DNA of 64,000 nucleotides from Paramyrothecium sp. XJ0827 (taxonomy: Eukaryota; Ascomycota; Sordariomycetes; Hypocreales; Stachybotryaceae): positions 124,001-188,000 of the forward strand of contig JAJFPB010000010.1 of assembly GCA_020881915.1 (NCBI GenBank), in the 5' to 3' direction. Below the pieces are notes generated by a model, which was not told where the DNA came from, ran no database searches, and worked only from the letters and a program-made list of their open reading frames with translations. The translations under genes and the position numbers were made by a program. Positions 1-9,285 of this stretch are shown piece after piece; the stretch's first letter is position 1; the number at the start of each line of letters is the position of its first letter.

Positions 1-1092
1 AGGTTTCATCAGCGGCTAGGTCAGAACGGTAGATAGATGTCACAACATGATGATCCTCGTAGCCATCACCCACGCCTGGCAGGTCCACCAGAACAGGTAC
101 CTTGGCGCGCTCCAAGACCGCCTTGGAGCCAATGCCGGATCTCTCTAGTACAGGAGGTGTGCCGCAAGCTCCACAGGAGACAACAACTTGCTTCCTAGCT
201 TTGATGGTGCGGGTAGACTCTCCGACGGCGTACGTTACCCCCGAGGCCTTTGCGTCACCATCGAAAGTAATACGTACCACTTTACTGTTAACGAGGACAT
301 GGAGATTAGGATGATGACCGTCTTGGAGTCTTGGATGAAGGTATTTGTGGCTTGCATCCTGACGCTTGCCATCCGGGGAGATGAATCGCTTTGCTCGCTG
401 CACATTGTTTGCAGACTGCAGGTCAGAGATATCTGCAGCTTCTTTGTAGCCCACCATCTCCGCGGCTTCGATAAATGTATCGATAGCCCTCTTAACAGCA
501 TAAGTTCCTTCAGAGATCTGGATAGGTCCGTCCGTTCCATGCAGACCTCTAGAGTTATCTCCGTGATACGTTTCAATCTGGACTTGAGTATCAGCAAGGA
601 TATTCAAGGTTCTCAAGAGACAGAATTTGACTCAGACCCTTTTCATGAGTGGCAATAACTCATCGCTCGACCAGCCGGGTGCAGCCCACGAATCGAAGTC
701 AGAGCGCTGACCTCGACTATACATAAGCATATTCACAGACGAGCCACCACCCAGGATACGTGCAGTCGGCACGACGGCTGCCCTGCCTCCTAAGAAGGGA
801 GATTCCGGACCCATGTGGAAGGACATGGTCTTGCTATCGGGTGAAAGGTGGGAGAAGAAGACAAACGGGATTACAACGGTTGGATCATTGTAGCTATTTG
901 ATCCGGCCTCGATGATGAGGATAGAGAGGTTTGGGTCGGCATCAGAGAGCCTCGAAGCAACAACACACGCTGCCGTGCCACCTGAGAAATCGATGAGATA
1001 TAAGCGAACAAGGAATGAATATCGGACTCACCTCCTGCGATAATAACATCGACGGAGTCAATCCCTACAGGAAGATCTGTGTAAAGTGGCAT
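1..1092 (-). CDS. GMC-family FAD alcohol oxidase-like protein, 3' part outside the window
   Basis: Glucose-methanol-choline (GMC) oxidoreductases use FAD to oxidise alcohols. I read three exons: 1032-1092, 638-981 and 577 down to the window edge, with introns 982-1031 and 578-637. Joining them gives about 327 residues of an enzyme usually 580-650 long, so the substrate and active-site half lies to the left. Visible marks are the FAD motif VDVIIAGGGTAACVVASRL spread over the first intron, a PNLSILIIEAG strand, the GMC signature (GGGSSVNMLMYSRGQRSDFD) and, in exon 3, the second signature region (GACGTPPVLERSGIG). The start at 1092 puts the FAD motif 15 residues in; no signal peptide is seen, unlike the second GMC gene at 27.9 kb, which shares the first intron position. 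It is divergent from the FSH1 gene. Substrate unknown; a tailoring step in the cluster is inference. Confidence 0.88.
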
Positions 1093-1584
1093 GATATGTA
1101 GGGACGAGCGGTTAGATTGAAAGCGGAGCTTGGTGCACAACGGGATGTGTATGGTGAAATCCTGAGCTCCGAAATAAGACTTTATAGACCTAGGAGCTTG
1201 AGGGGCGAAGAAACAATGGCCTGACGTGATCAATCTTAGCGATTTCGGATGAACTGAAGCACGGTCAAGAGGTTAGTTTGACTTTACAACTCGGATGTTC
1301 ATAGCCCGAGACCAACATTATTAAGTTCAATGGGCCACGTACGCATTCTGGTCAGCCCCCACATGTAACGGCACAGCACTAGCGTCGCATTCTTGGGTAG
1401 CATAGGCATTGTGGGCTTAACGATCCTGTACAGCACCCGGGGTACTAGTAGCAAGCACACGGCGAGCAAAACAATGAAGGGCGCCGGTCAAGGTGGAGGC
1501 TCAATCGGATGTGCATAAATAGAACCCCTCGGTCAAGGGAGAGAGGTTTAGGGGCATATCGAGCCGGAACTCTTTGACGCCAAG
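1093..1584. promoter_or_regulatory. divergent intergenic region between GMC and FSH1 genes
   Basis: A 492-bp gap between two genes transcribed away from each other. It should hold both promoters. A TATA-like element (CATAAATAG) lies at 1514-1522, about 65 bp before the FSH1 start codon. I see no other clear site. Confidence 0.5.
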
Positions 1585-2392
1585 ATGAAGTTCCTCTGTC
1601 TTCATGGGAATGGCTCAAACAGCACTGTAAGTCAAAGATGTTGGTCATGGTTTGATCATGATGGTGACATTTTAGGGAAGGTCATGCAGCAACAAATGGG
1701 TAATTCCCCCGCCCCGGCCCGTTGGCACCATCGTCTAATTCGGGCCACAGCGGGACTGAGGTACGAACTCGAAGGGGATCATGAGTTCGAGTTTGTGGAA
1801 GGAGTTTTAGCAGGCCCAATGGCAGATGGTAAGCAACCAAATGCACTGCTACTGCTGCTGCTACGTTCGGTCGGCGAAGCCTACTGACCTAACTCTGCTG
1901 ACACCAGACGTCGCGTCCTTGGCCACGCCTGATCAGTCCTTCTACTACTTCTTTGACCCAGCCAACTTCGAACATCTGTCGCAGTCGCTCGCTCAGTTGG
2001 AAGAGTACATCGAAACGGAGGGACCCTTTGACGTCATTATAGCCTTCTCAGCGGGCGCTCTTTTATCCGCCACATACCTCCTGAGCAGGAAAAGCAAGCC
2101 GCTACCATTGCAGTGCGCCATCTTCATCTGCGCGGCTGGTCGACTGCAGCAGGCAGCAGAAGCGATAGGTCTGCACCTAGAGCCACGGGGAAATGAGTTC
2201 GCCATCAACCTACCCACTGTGCATATCCGTGGAGCGGAGGACCATGTTGAGCCAACGGGAAGCCAAGACTTGGCTCGGATGTGCGATCCCTTGCGATGCA
2301 ACATCGTTGCCCACCCCGGGGGCCATGAGTTCCCAAAGGCAGCCTACCTTACAAGGTCGGTGCACGCTATACGAAGGGCCATCGCCCCGTGA
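1585..2392 (+). CDS. FSH1-family serine hydrolase (LovG-like)
   Basis: Alpha/beta hydrolase of the FSH1 family; members beside HR-PKS genes, such as LovG, release the finished chain from the ACP. Exons are 1585-1626, 1681-1699, 1751-1828 and 1908-2392 (207 residues, usual length). Exon 2 is a 19-bp micro-exon; the first intron ends in AAG. This split was chosen because it restores the family's N-terminus (FLCLHGNGSNSTVMQQQM, then LRYEL and FEFVEG) in one frame. Catalytic triad: Ser94 in AFSAG (Ala replaces the usual first Gly), Asp158 in GAEDH and His186 in PGGHEFP. No signal peptide, so probably cytosolic. The PKS in this window ends at its ACP with no release domain, so this protein is the first candidate for off-loading. 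The alternative is an unrelated esterase; the HSL-type hydrolase at 12.1 kb is the competitor. Confidence 0.87.
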
Positions 2393-3429
2393 GCGAGGTG
2401 CTCAAGGGCGGTTGGCTGCTTCGGACCACATGTACTTGTGAGAGGGCGCGGTTGCATCACATCCCAAGCATGCAGCAAGACGGAGGGTTTATCCTTGCAG
2501 CGTTTTTGTCTTCCACATTCACATTATATACGTAGAGACAACAAACGCGATAATTGCATGCATATTGACTTACCGGGGTATCGCCCGTGGTGTGGTGGGA
2601 ATCCTTCCCAGAAAAAGCGGTCACTCGATTTACGTTTACGCATTCATCCGGTCGAGGCTGGGTCGTGACACCCATTGGGGCCTTGGACTGGAAGCCTTGC
2701 AAGGGAGGTGTACTCGATACACCACCCCAATTTTTGTGCCAAGAACAGCCAGATGGCCGACATGTTGCCTTGGGGGCGAATCACGGTAGGAGCAGGGACG
2801 GCCTTGATAGTTGGCAGGTTATATCGGCTCATGCACATGCGCGAAAATATCACTGCATACAGTTGCACTCGGAGCGGCTCTACGATACCCCACTTTGTTC
2901 AACCGTGAGACTGTCCCCCCCTTGTTCATTTTCACTAGAGCCAACAGATCGGCTCGGTAGCCCCGAAGACGAGGCTCCACGGGGACCGGCCGGCTTCGCT
3001 CAACGAATCTCCCCATCTAAGGAGAGCAACCTGCCCCGTCGCACTTTGAAACAGTCGTTGAGTAAGCAAGCCAGTCAGTGCCAAGACGCTCAGTGAGTGG
3101 GAGCGACTGGGAGAGGTGCTGCGACAGCTAGCTGTTCGTCCCGGTACCCACTGCAGTCCAAACTCTGTATCGCAAAGCCCTGTTGGACAAGGGGCATCTC
3201 ATCGTACTACCAGGGCGAATTGATGACTTACAGCGGCCTTGCCCTGTGAAAGCCGGCCCGGACGAGCACTCAAGGAACGCTGAGATTCGTCTTTGGATAA
3301 GCTGTGCTCTTGGGCTGCGTTCTCGTGTGCCTTTTTTTTCCATTTTTTTCTTCTCCATTCGCCGTTATTACCTGCAAGTCTCGTTTCCATAACCGACGCT
3401 GGCCACTCCATAGACATCTCTACTTGACT
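2393..3429 (+). other. intergenic region upstream of the 3HCDH/YWTD gene
   Basis: About 1 kb of balanced composition. Several overlapping short reading frames exist on both strands, but none shows a recognisable motif or splice structure. A pyrimidine-rich stretch at 3330-3360, with runs of T, lies 70-100 bp before the next start codon and is typical of a fungal core promoter. Confidence 0.5.
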
Positions 3430-5034
3430 ATGACTACATGCGCGCCACCTGTCTGCACCGGCCGTATCGTCGTCCTGCTGGGAAACAATAGCGACCTAGA
3501 TTACTCCCTTGCAGCTGCTTGGAAATCTGGAGGTTTCGACGCTGTCATTGTCGGATCTTCTGTCGCAGCTAGCAAGACTGACGAGTATCCTCAGTGCCAC
3601 CACGAGGCTAGCCAAGCGTTCCAGAATGCTTGGCTTGTTGTTGATGTCACCCCAAAATGTCTCTTTTCAACGCCAACTGGGTTAAAAGACTTTGAGGCGT
3701 TGGCTCCATTGGATGCGATCTTCTGCCATAGCTTGGCTGGGACAGCACTGGCAGACGTAGCCGCTTCCCTGAAGCCGACAACGAGACAACGTTTGCTTCA
3801 CATGCATTTCTGCACAACGCTGCATCGGCATGTTGAAGTGGTGGCGGGAGTTGAGACTGAGCCGGCTATCCTCAGCTTCGTGAGAGGCAGACTTCAAGAG
3901 GCTGGCCTGTTCCCTTGGGTTCATGGCGAAGATTCGAACGTTCGAGTTTGTGACCGACTGAACGCATCTTTGAGACGCGAGGTCTGTGCCCTGCTTGAAG
4001 GTGGCGTGGCTTCTCCCAGGAACACAGACACAATACAGGCGAGGGCAACGATCCCAAATGACAGTAGTTTGCAATCTAATGGTCACCATAAAGCATCGAA
4101 ACTGTTCGTTATTGATGTCGGGCTAAGCGCGACGCCTTTCATGTCGGTTCCGACTGCCGGCCGTATATTAGTGACGTCGTCCGACGAAACATCGCCCACG
4201 CGATCCCTCATCTCCGGGCAAGAGTTGCCCGATGGAATTGCAGTTGATCGGGAGATGGGCAGGATTTTCTGGTCCAGTATGGGCTGGCCAGGCACAAAAT
4301 CTGGTGCTTTGTTCTCCTGCGATATTAATGGGGAGAATGTTCAGGAGATAGTCCCCAGGGGTTCCCTCTGGACTCCAAAGCAGCTCACCATCGAGAACAG
4401 AAGCCGCAAGCTCTACTTCACGGACAGAGAGGGTCTGTGTGTGATGCGCTGCAACCTTGATGGCTCGGGTCTGGAGACCTTAATAAGAACCGGTGATAGT
4501 GAGGTCGAACTTGAACGGCTTGACGCTTGTCGCTGGTGCGTTGGGATCGCAGTATCTCAAAGCACAGGGAACATATATTGGACCCAAAAGGGGCCCAGCA
4601 AAGGCGCAAAGGGCAGGCTCTTCAGGGCTAGCATCGATTTGCCGATGGGCGAAAGTGTGGAGACTCGCAGTGACATTGAATGCCTTCTGCGCAACCTGCC
4701 CGAGCCTATAAACCTAGCTCTCGACGAGAAAGAAAGGATGATATACTGGACAGACAGGGGGGAGCTCCCTGTGGGAAACAGTATAAACAGAGTGCCCCTT
4801 AACCTTCTTTCACCTATTCCTTCGGCTAGTAGCATCACGAGCTGGCCGGGCAAAGACTACGAGCTCCTCGTGAGAGACTTGCATGAGGCCATCGGTATCA
4901 CTCTAGACCTGGACAATAGGCATATCTATGCAACAGAACTTGGAGGAAGTGTTTATAGATTTGATATGGACGGGCTAAACGGACGGCCTCTCCGCTTGAA
5001 GCACGGTTCATACGCGGGAATAGCAATAGCTTAG
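3430..5034 (+). CDS. 3-hydroxyacyl-CoA dehydrogenase-like / YWTD beta-propeller fusion protein
   Basis: Single-exon, 534 residues from ATG 3430; the frame stays open to 3304, but that extra stretch is low-complexity and starts in the pyrimidine-rich promoter. Residues 1 to about 215 resemble a worn 3-hydroxyacyl-CoA dehydrogenase. There is a beta-alpha-beta start (VVLLGNNSDLDYSLA, where the family has GxGxxG), a block HFCTTLHRHVEVVAG at about 126 that lines up with the HFFNPxxxxxLVEVV segment, and DRLNASLRREVCALLEGGVAS at about 174 that lines up with the NRLxxxxxxEAxxLxxEGVAS segment. Residues 220-534 carry LDL-receptor class B/NHL-type propeller repeats: KLYFTDREG, NIYWTQ, MIYWTDRGE, HIYATELGG, each with a following xxxDG-type turn. 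No signal peptide or membrane segment. The nucleotide loop lacks the glycines, so catalysis is doubtful. It sits 0.6 kb before the monooxygenase on the same strand. Role unknown. Confidence 0.75.
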   Translation: MTTCAPPVCTGRIVVLLGNNSDLDYSLAAAWKSGGFDAVIVGSSVAASKTDEYPQCHHEASQAFQNAWLVVDVTPKCLFSTPTGLKDFEALAPLDAIFCHSLAGTALADVAASLKPTTRQRLLHMHFCTTLHRHVEVVAGVETEPAILSFVRGRLQEAGLFPWVHGEDSNVRVCDRLNASLRREVCALLEGGVASPRNTDTIQARATIPNDSSLQSNGHHKASKLFVIDVGLSATPFMSVPTAGRILVTSSDETSPTRSLISGQELPDGIAVDREMGRIFWSSMGWPGTKSGALFSCDINGENVQEIVPRGSLWTPKQLTIENRSRKLYFTDREGLCVMRCNLDGSGLETLIRTGDSEVELERLDACRWCVGIAVSQSTGNIYWTQKGPSKGAKGRLFRASIDLPMGESVETRSDIECLLRNLPEPINLALDEKERMIYWTDRGELPVGNSINRVPLNLLSPIPSASSITSWPGKDYELLVRDLHEAIGITLDLDNRHIYATELGGSVYRFDMDGLNGRPLRLKHGSYAGIAIA

Positions 5035-5646
5035 GGAGGTTCAGACCTGGTCAATGCCCGATTCTTGGTGCTCAAGAATCCCTGCAGGATGGTGAAAGGG
5101 TCAGCTCGCAATGAACGCTAGATCAAGTTACTGCCCGTTCATCGGACCAAGCAGATTGTGGTGCTGTTGACAAGGTCTTTGCCAATTTCCCATACGGCTA
5201 AAACGCCGAGTACTGGATGTATGAGTCAAGAAAGAAATCTAGATCCTGACCAAGGAAGCCTTGTTAATTTGCGTGAAGCGTTGAAGATGAGTCGTTTCAA
5301 TGGTATGAGGGGAAGTCATTGCCATATGGCCAACTGCTAACCTTCTCTAAAAAGAGGCTCACCGCCGCTTCTTGATGAGGCGCATGTTCTCGTTTACGGA
5401 ATGCCTCCACGAAACAAATCTCAAATACCGTGTGACCCTTGGCTACCGGCCGGTCCTGTTGAGTGGCGAGGATGTACCTGCATATCGTCGTGGACGCGCA
5501 GAGCTGAGCTACCTTATGCCAAGAACGCTACAGCATATATTACAGGGCTCGAACTGCTTTGCTCGCTACCTCGCCATATTCTCACACCTACGGATCGAGA
5601 TACTGGGCGCTTTCTGGTACTCCCACACCACAAAGCTTTCAATAAC
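5035..5646 (+). other. intergenic region before the monooxygenase
   Basis: 612 bp. The monooxygenase frame is open back to an ATG at 5401, but the extra 82 residues resemble no family N-terminus. I take this stretch as 3' UTR of the upstream gene plus the monooxygenase promoter. No clear motif seen. Confidence 0.45.
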
Positions 5647-7137
5647 ATGAGTGATATCAATATGGAATGCGACGACTCTGCGGGCCTCGTCTCTAAGGAC
5701 GTTCTTATTATTGGGGCGGGACTTGGCGGTATCAACTGCGCCCATCGCCTGGCGACAAAGGCACGAGGCGTGTCGTTTGCCGTCCTCGAAGCCCGTGCTG
5801 ACCTCGGTGGAACCTGGGATTTCTTCCGCTTTCCTGGAATTCGTGCGGATACCGATCTACCAACCTTCATCTTCCCCTGGCATCCATGGCCGTACTCGGA
5901 GAGGATTGCTCAAGGTCATCTCATTCGATCGTTCCTGCGATCGGCGACAGAACGATCTGGCTTGAGCGACAAGATTCTGTTCAACCACAAAGTTATCAGC
6001 GCCGATTGGTCGTCTTCGGCCAGCGCTTGGTATCTCAGCGTCGACTGTCAGGGCCAGAGCAGACAGTTCAAAAGTCGGTTCCTCGTCTTTGCTACAGGCT
6101 ACTACGACTATGACAAGCCCCACAAGCCTGAGCTCAACGGCATCGACAAGTTTCAAGGACGAGTCATCCATCCACAGTTCTGGCCCAAGGACTACGAGAT
6201 CAATTCCGATCAAAAGGTGGCCATCATAGGCAGTGGGGCAACGGCAATCACATTATTCCCAAGCCTTGCCAAAGTGGCTGCGAAGACCACCTTGATACAG
6301 CGCAGCCCTTCCTACGTTGTTTGGGCTACGGGCATCACCCAAGCATCCTCTGAACTTCCTAGATTCATACCGCAGAGCCTCGCCCTGGTTCTTGAGCGGT
6401 TACACTTCATCGTCTTTCCGTGGCTGCTCACTAGACTCACCTTGCGGTTCCCTCGTCTGTCCAGGTACGTACTTCGCCGAGGCATGAGTGCGGCCCTGCC
6501 GCAACGTATCGATCAGCGCACCCATTTCGAGCCGAGCTACGACCCGTGGGAACAACGGGTGGGTATCTCCCCCGATGGAGCTTTTTTCCGCGCGCTTCAC
6601 GACTGCAACACGGAAATCGTCACGGGAAAGATCGAAACCATTCTTCCGGACCAAGTCGTCATGGAAAGCGGCGAAAGAATCCCAACAGACGTCATCGTCA
6701 CTGCCACCGGCCTAACCATGAAGCTCGGCGCCGACATCAAGCTCTACGTTGACGGTGAGGAGGCGGATTTCAAGAGGAGATTCGTATGGCAAGGCACCAT
6801 GTTCGAAGGAATGCCGAACTTGTTCTACATGATGGGCTATGAGAGACATTCCTGGACCCTCAAGGTCGACAACTCGGCCTTCATCATCTGCCGGCTCTTG
6901 AACTATATGAATCGCCGCGGATTGCAGTCTGCCACGCCGCGGCTAAGCCCTGCCAGCCGTGCTAGGCAGGACACGGAACGATTTTGGCAGTTCTCCTCGT
7001 CCTATTGCGTGCGTGCCGAAGATCAGCTCCCCGTGTACGGAACAGAGGCTCCCTGGAAACACAAACACCACCCACCGCTAGACTGCCTACATGCACGCTA
7101 CGGAGACATCTGGACAGGGCTACACTTCCTCATCTGA
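5647..7137 (+). CDS. FAD-dependent Baeyer-Villiger-type monooxygenase
   Basis: Flavin monooxygenase, 496 residues without introns. The first Rossmann motif GAGLGG is at 23-28 (FAD), followed by an acidic strand end (VLEARADLGGTW, about 45-56). The Baeyer-Villiger fingerprint FxGxxxHxxxWP is matched exactly by FQGRVIHPQFWP at 169-180, and the second dinucleotide motif GSGATA (NADPH) starts at 195. Such enzymes insert oxygen next to a ketone or oxidise heteroatoms; here a late polyketide modification is likely. ATG 5647 was chosen because it puts the FAD motif about 22 residues from the start, as usual; the upstream ATG 5401 would add 82 residues of no recognisable character. Same strand as the fusion protein before it and the SDR after it. 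The fingerprint also occurs in some N-hydroxylating relatives, so the reaction itself is not proven. Confidence 0.9.
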   Translation: MSDINMECDDSAGLVSKDVLIIGAGLGGINCAHRLATKARGVSFAVLEARADLGGTWDFFRFPGIRADTDLPTFIFPWHPWPYSERIAQGHLIRSFLRSATERSGLSDKILFNHKVISADWSSSASAWYLSVDCQGQSRQFKSRFLVFATGYYDYDKPHKPELNGIDKFQGRVIHPQFWPKDYEINSDQKVAIIGSGATAITLFPSLAKVAAKTTLIQRSPSYVVWATGITQASSELPRFIPQSLALVLERLHFIVFPWLLTRLTLRFPRLSRYVLRRGMSAALPQRIDQRTHFEPSYDPWEQRVGISPDGAFFRALHDCNTEIVTGKIETILPDQVVMESGERIPTDVIVTATGLTMKLGADIKLYVDGEEADFKRRFVWQGTMFEGMPNLFYMMGYERHSWTLKVDNSAFIICRLLNYMNRRGLQSATPRLSPASRARQDTERFWQFSSSYCVRAEDQLPVYGTEAPWKHKHHPPLDCLHARYGDIWTGLHFLI

Positions 7138-8020
7138 TTCAACCATGTATGTACCTTCGAGCTTGAACTCGCAACATCTACTGAGAATATTTCCCTCGAG
7201 GTCTCCAGTTGTTAGAAGCAAGGGGTTTCATCTGTTGGCTCACAACCATTCAGCGTCCAATGGAACATAGCGTTATCTTGTTCAATTGTATGCATCAGCT
7301 CAAACGGGCGTATAGTTCATCTGAAGGGGGGTAGGGGAAGCAGGAAGTATAATAGATGCGTAAGTGTTGCAGCTGATCCACAATCAGGGTGAGAAAATGG
7401 GCTTGTAGGGGTAGGTAAACAAGCTAGGTATCGCCTCGCAAACCTACAGGATGCATCAACCAAAGGACCAATGAATAGCATGTTACCGCGGCTGCACATG
7501 CCTGCTCCTGCAGCAGTGGGATGTAATCTATGCATCAACCAAATGACCAATGAATAGCATGTTACCGCTGCTGTACATGCCTGCTCCTGCAGTAGTGGGA
7601 TGTAAGTGGGGGGAAGGGGGGTGGTCTTTTGGGTGAGCACAAAGCAGATTGGGGTAAAAACTTGCTTACAGCTGGAGGGTGGAGAAGAGCCCGAGAAGAG
7701 CCAGGAGCTCCGTTTTCCTATGCCTGTGAGTGTGAGTGTGTAGCCCGTCTCTATGAGGAGGGGGATTGACCGGTAATGACGGCTTTCGCTCCTTGTCGGA
7801 GCTCTTCGATTAGCCGCTGTGATCAGGTCGCATTAGGTCACATCCTGTACAGTGTCAGCACGGAGTCTCAAAACCTCGTATGTGCCAAGCTATATACAGA
7901 CGGTGGGCTATGCTCTTAGCCAAGGCAGATCGGATCTACTACCAAAAGACCGGATTGCAAACTTCCTAAGAGAGAGAAAGATTGAGAACCGAGTCACCGA
8001 GTACGCAGTATCAACCGGCC
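7138..8020 (+). other. intergenic region with a tandem repeat, upstream of the SDR gene
   Basis: 883 bp between two co-directional genes. It holds the two-copy 79-bp repeat at 7452-7606, listed separately. Frames in it, including one starting at 7852 that runs into SDR exon 1 in another phase, show no family features. Confidence 0.5.
7452..7606. repeat. tandem duplication, 79-bp period, two copies
   Basis: Copy 1 starts at 7452 and copy 2 at 7531, both with TGCATCAACCAA, and both run through AATGAATAGCATGTTACCGC and CATGCCTGCTCCTGCAG to GTGGGATGTAA. Copies differ at a handful of bases, mostly C/T. It lies in the SDR upstream region. Function unknown. Confidence 0.9.
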
Positions 8021-9092
8021 ATGGAGCTTTTTCGACTGAATGGATGTGCCGTTGTCGTTGGTGTGAGTCCAGAAATCGCGTGATTAGTTCTTGCCGCCAA
8101 TTGCAAATGTTCTATTCAGCAGAAACTAATAAATTCATGTCACAGGCTGCCAGCGGGATTGGACGGGGAGTAGCCGCTAGCTTCGCCGAGATGGGTGTCT
8201 CGGGACTGCTCTGCGCCGACATCAATGAAGAGGGCGCGGCCGAGACTGCTAACCATTGTAAGGCGTTGGCTTCTAATGGCTACTGCAAGATCGTGTTCTA
8301 TCGTGTCGACAATACCAATGCTCAATCTGTTCAATCGATGGTCGACTACGCCAGAGATCAGCTTGGAAGAATCGACTACTTCATCAATAGCGCTGGGGTA
8401 CAAACTCCTACCGCCTAGTCTTCTTGATCAAATACTAGAGACGCTGACCGAAGCTTCGCTACGCAGGTCGACGTAAAGGATGACTTCTCGTTCGAGAATA
8501 CGCCCGCAGAGGATTATGAGCGGGTGGCAAGCGTCAATGCGAAGGGCGCACTTTTTCTCATGCAGGCCGCAGTCAAAGTCATGAAGACACAGGAGCCATT
8601 GCAGGTCGACATGGGAAGATATGGACATCGCGATTCCGGACGAGGCTCGATTGTCAACATCGCTTCGATCATGTCACGAATTCCGGTCCCCAACAAAACA
8701 TCGTACGTGGCGTCAAAATATGCGCTGTTGGGTCTGACAAAGTCGTGCGGTAAGTGAATTCATGTGCACTATTTCGATCGCCTTCTGCCAAGACGTCCTG
8801 AGCTGACTTGATGGACTTATGATTCCCAGCTCTGGAGAATAGATTCGAGGGGATTCGCGTGAATGCCATTAGCCCAACGTGGGTTCGCACTCCAATGTAT
8901 GACAATGATTGCATGCGCAATCCCGTCACTCCAATGGCCGTGGAGAAACTAGCGGGAGGCAGACGGCCGATGGAGCCAAACGAAATCGCAGCGGCGTGCT
9001 TGTTCCTGTGCGGACCGAGCTCCGTCTCCATCACAGGCATCAACTTACCCATCGATACGGGGCTCGGCCTTGGGGTGGGGGCTGCCCTGTGA
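8021..9092 (+). CDS. short-chain dehydrogenase/reductase (SDR)
   Basis: NAD(P)-dependent classical SDR, 279 residues in four exons: 8021-8062, 8146-8397, 8467-8749, 8830-9092; introns 8063-8145, 8398-8466, 8750-8829. The first intron splits the cofactor motif: VVVG before it and AASGIGRG after it, giving the usual GxxxGIG. NSAG (about 123-126) stabilises the fold, the catalytic Ser is in NIASIMS and Tyr/Lys are in YVASK, all present. The C-terminus ends with GINLPIDTG, the family's GxxxxxDGG-like end. The start ATG 8021 is the only one that leaves 14 residues before the glycine motif. It follows the monooxygenase on the same strand. A ketone reduction or alcohol oxidation in the pathway is likely; substrate cannot be told. 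Confidence 0.9.
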
Positions 9093-9285
9093 TGGTCAGT
9101 CTGAACCATTAAAATTCGACCACTTGGTAGATAAACGTAGGAACTGTCCGTGAACCTTGAGGTAGCTCACCAATTGCACACGAATAAAGTGACAGAGGCA
9201 AGGTGTACGACAACAAGACACTGTCATTAAGCTTCAAGTCTCCATTACTCTAAGAGATAGTATGCATAACTTAAGTTATTGCCAG

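Noticed and set aside
188..658. Plus-strand frame of 156 codons
   Set aside because: It is opposite the GMC gene, whose motifs are clear on the minus strand.
2438..3096. Cluster of overlapping frames, longest 169 codons at 2587-3096
   Set aside because: They overlap in several phases on both strands, show no motif, and lie where the promoter of the 3430 gene is expected.
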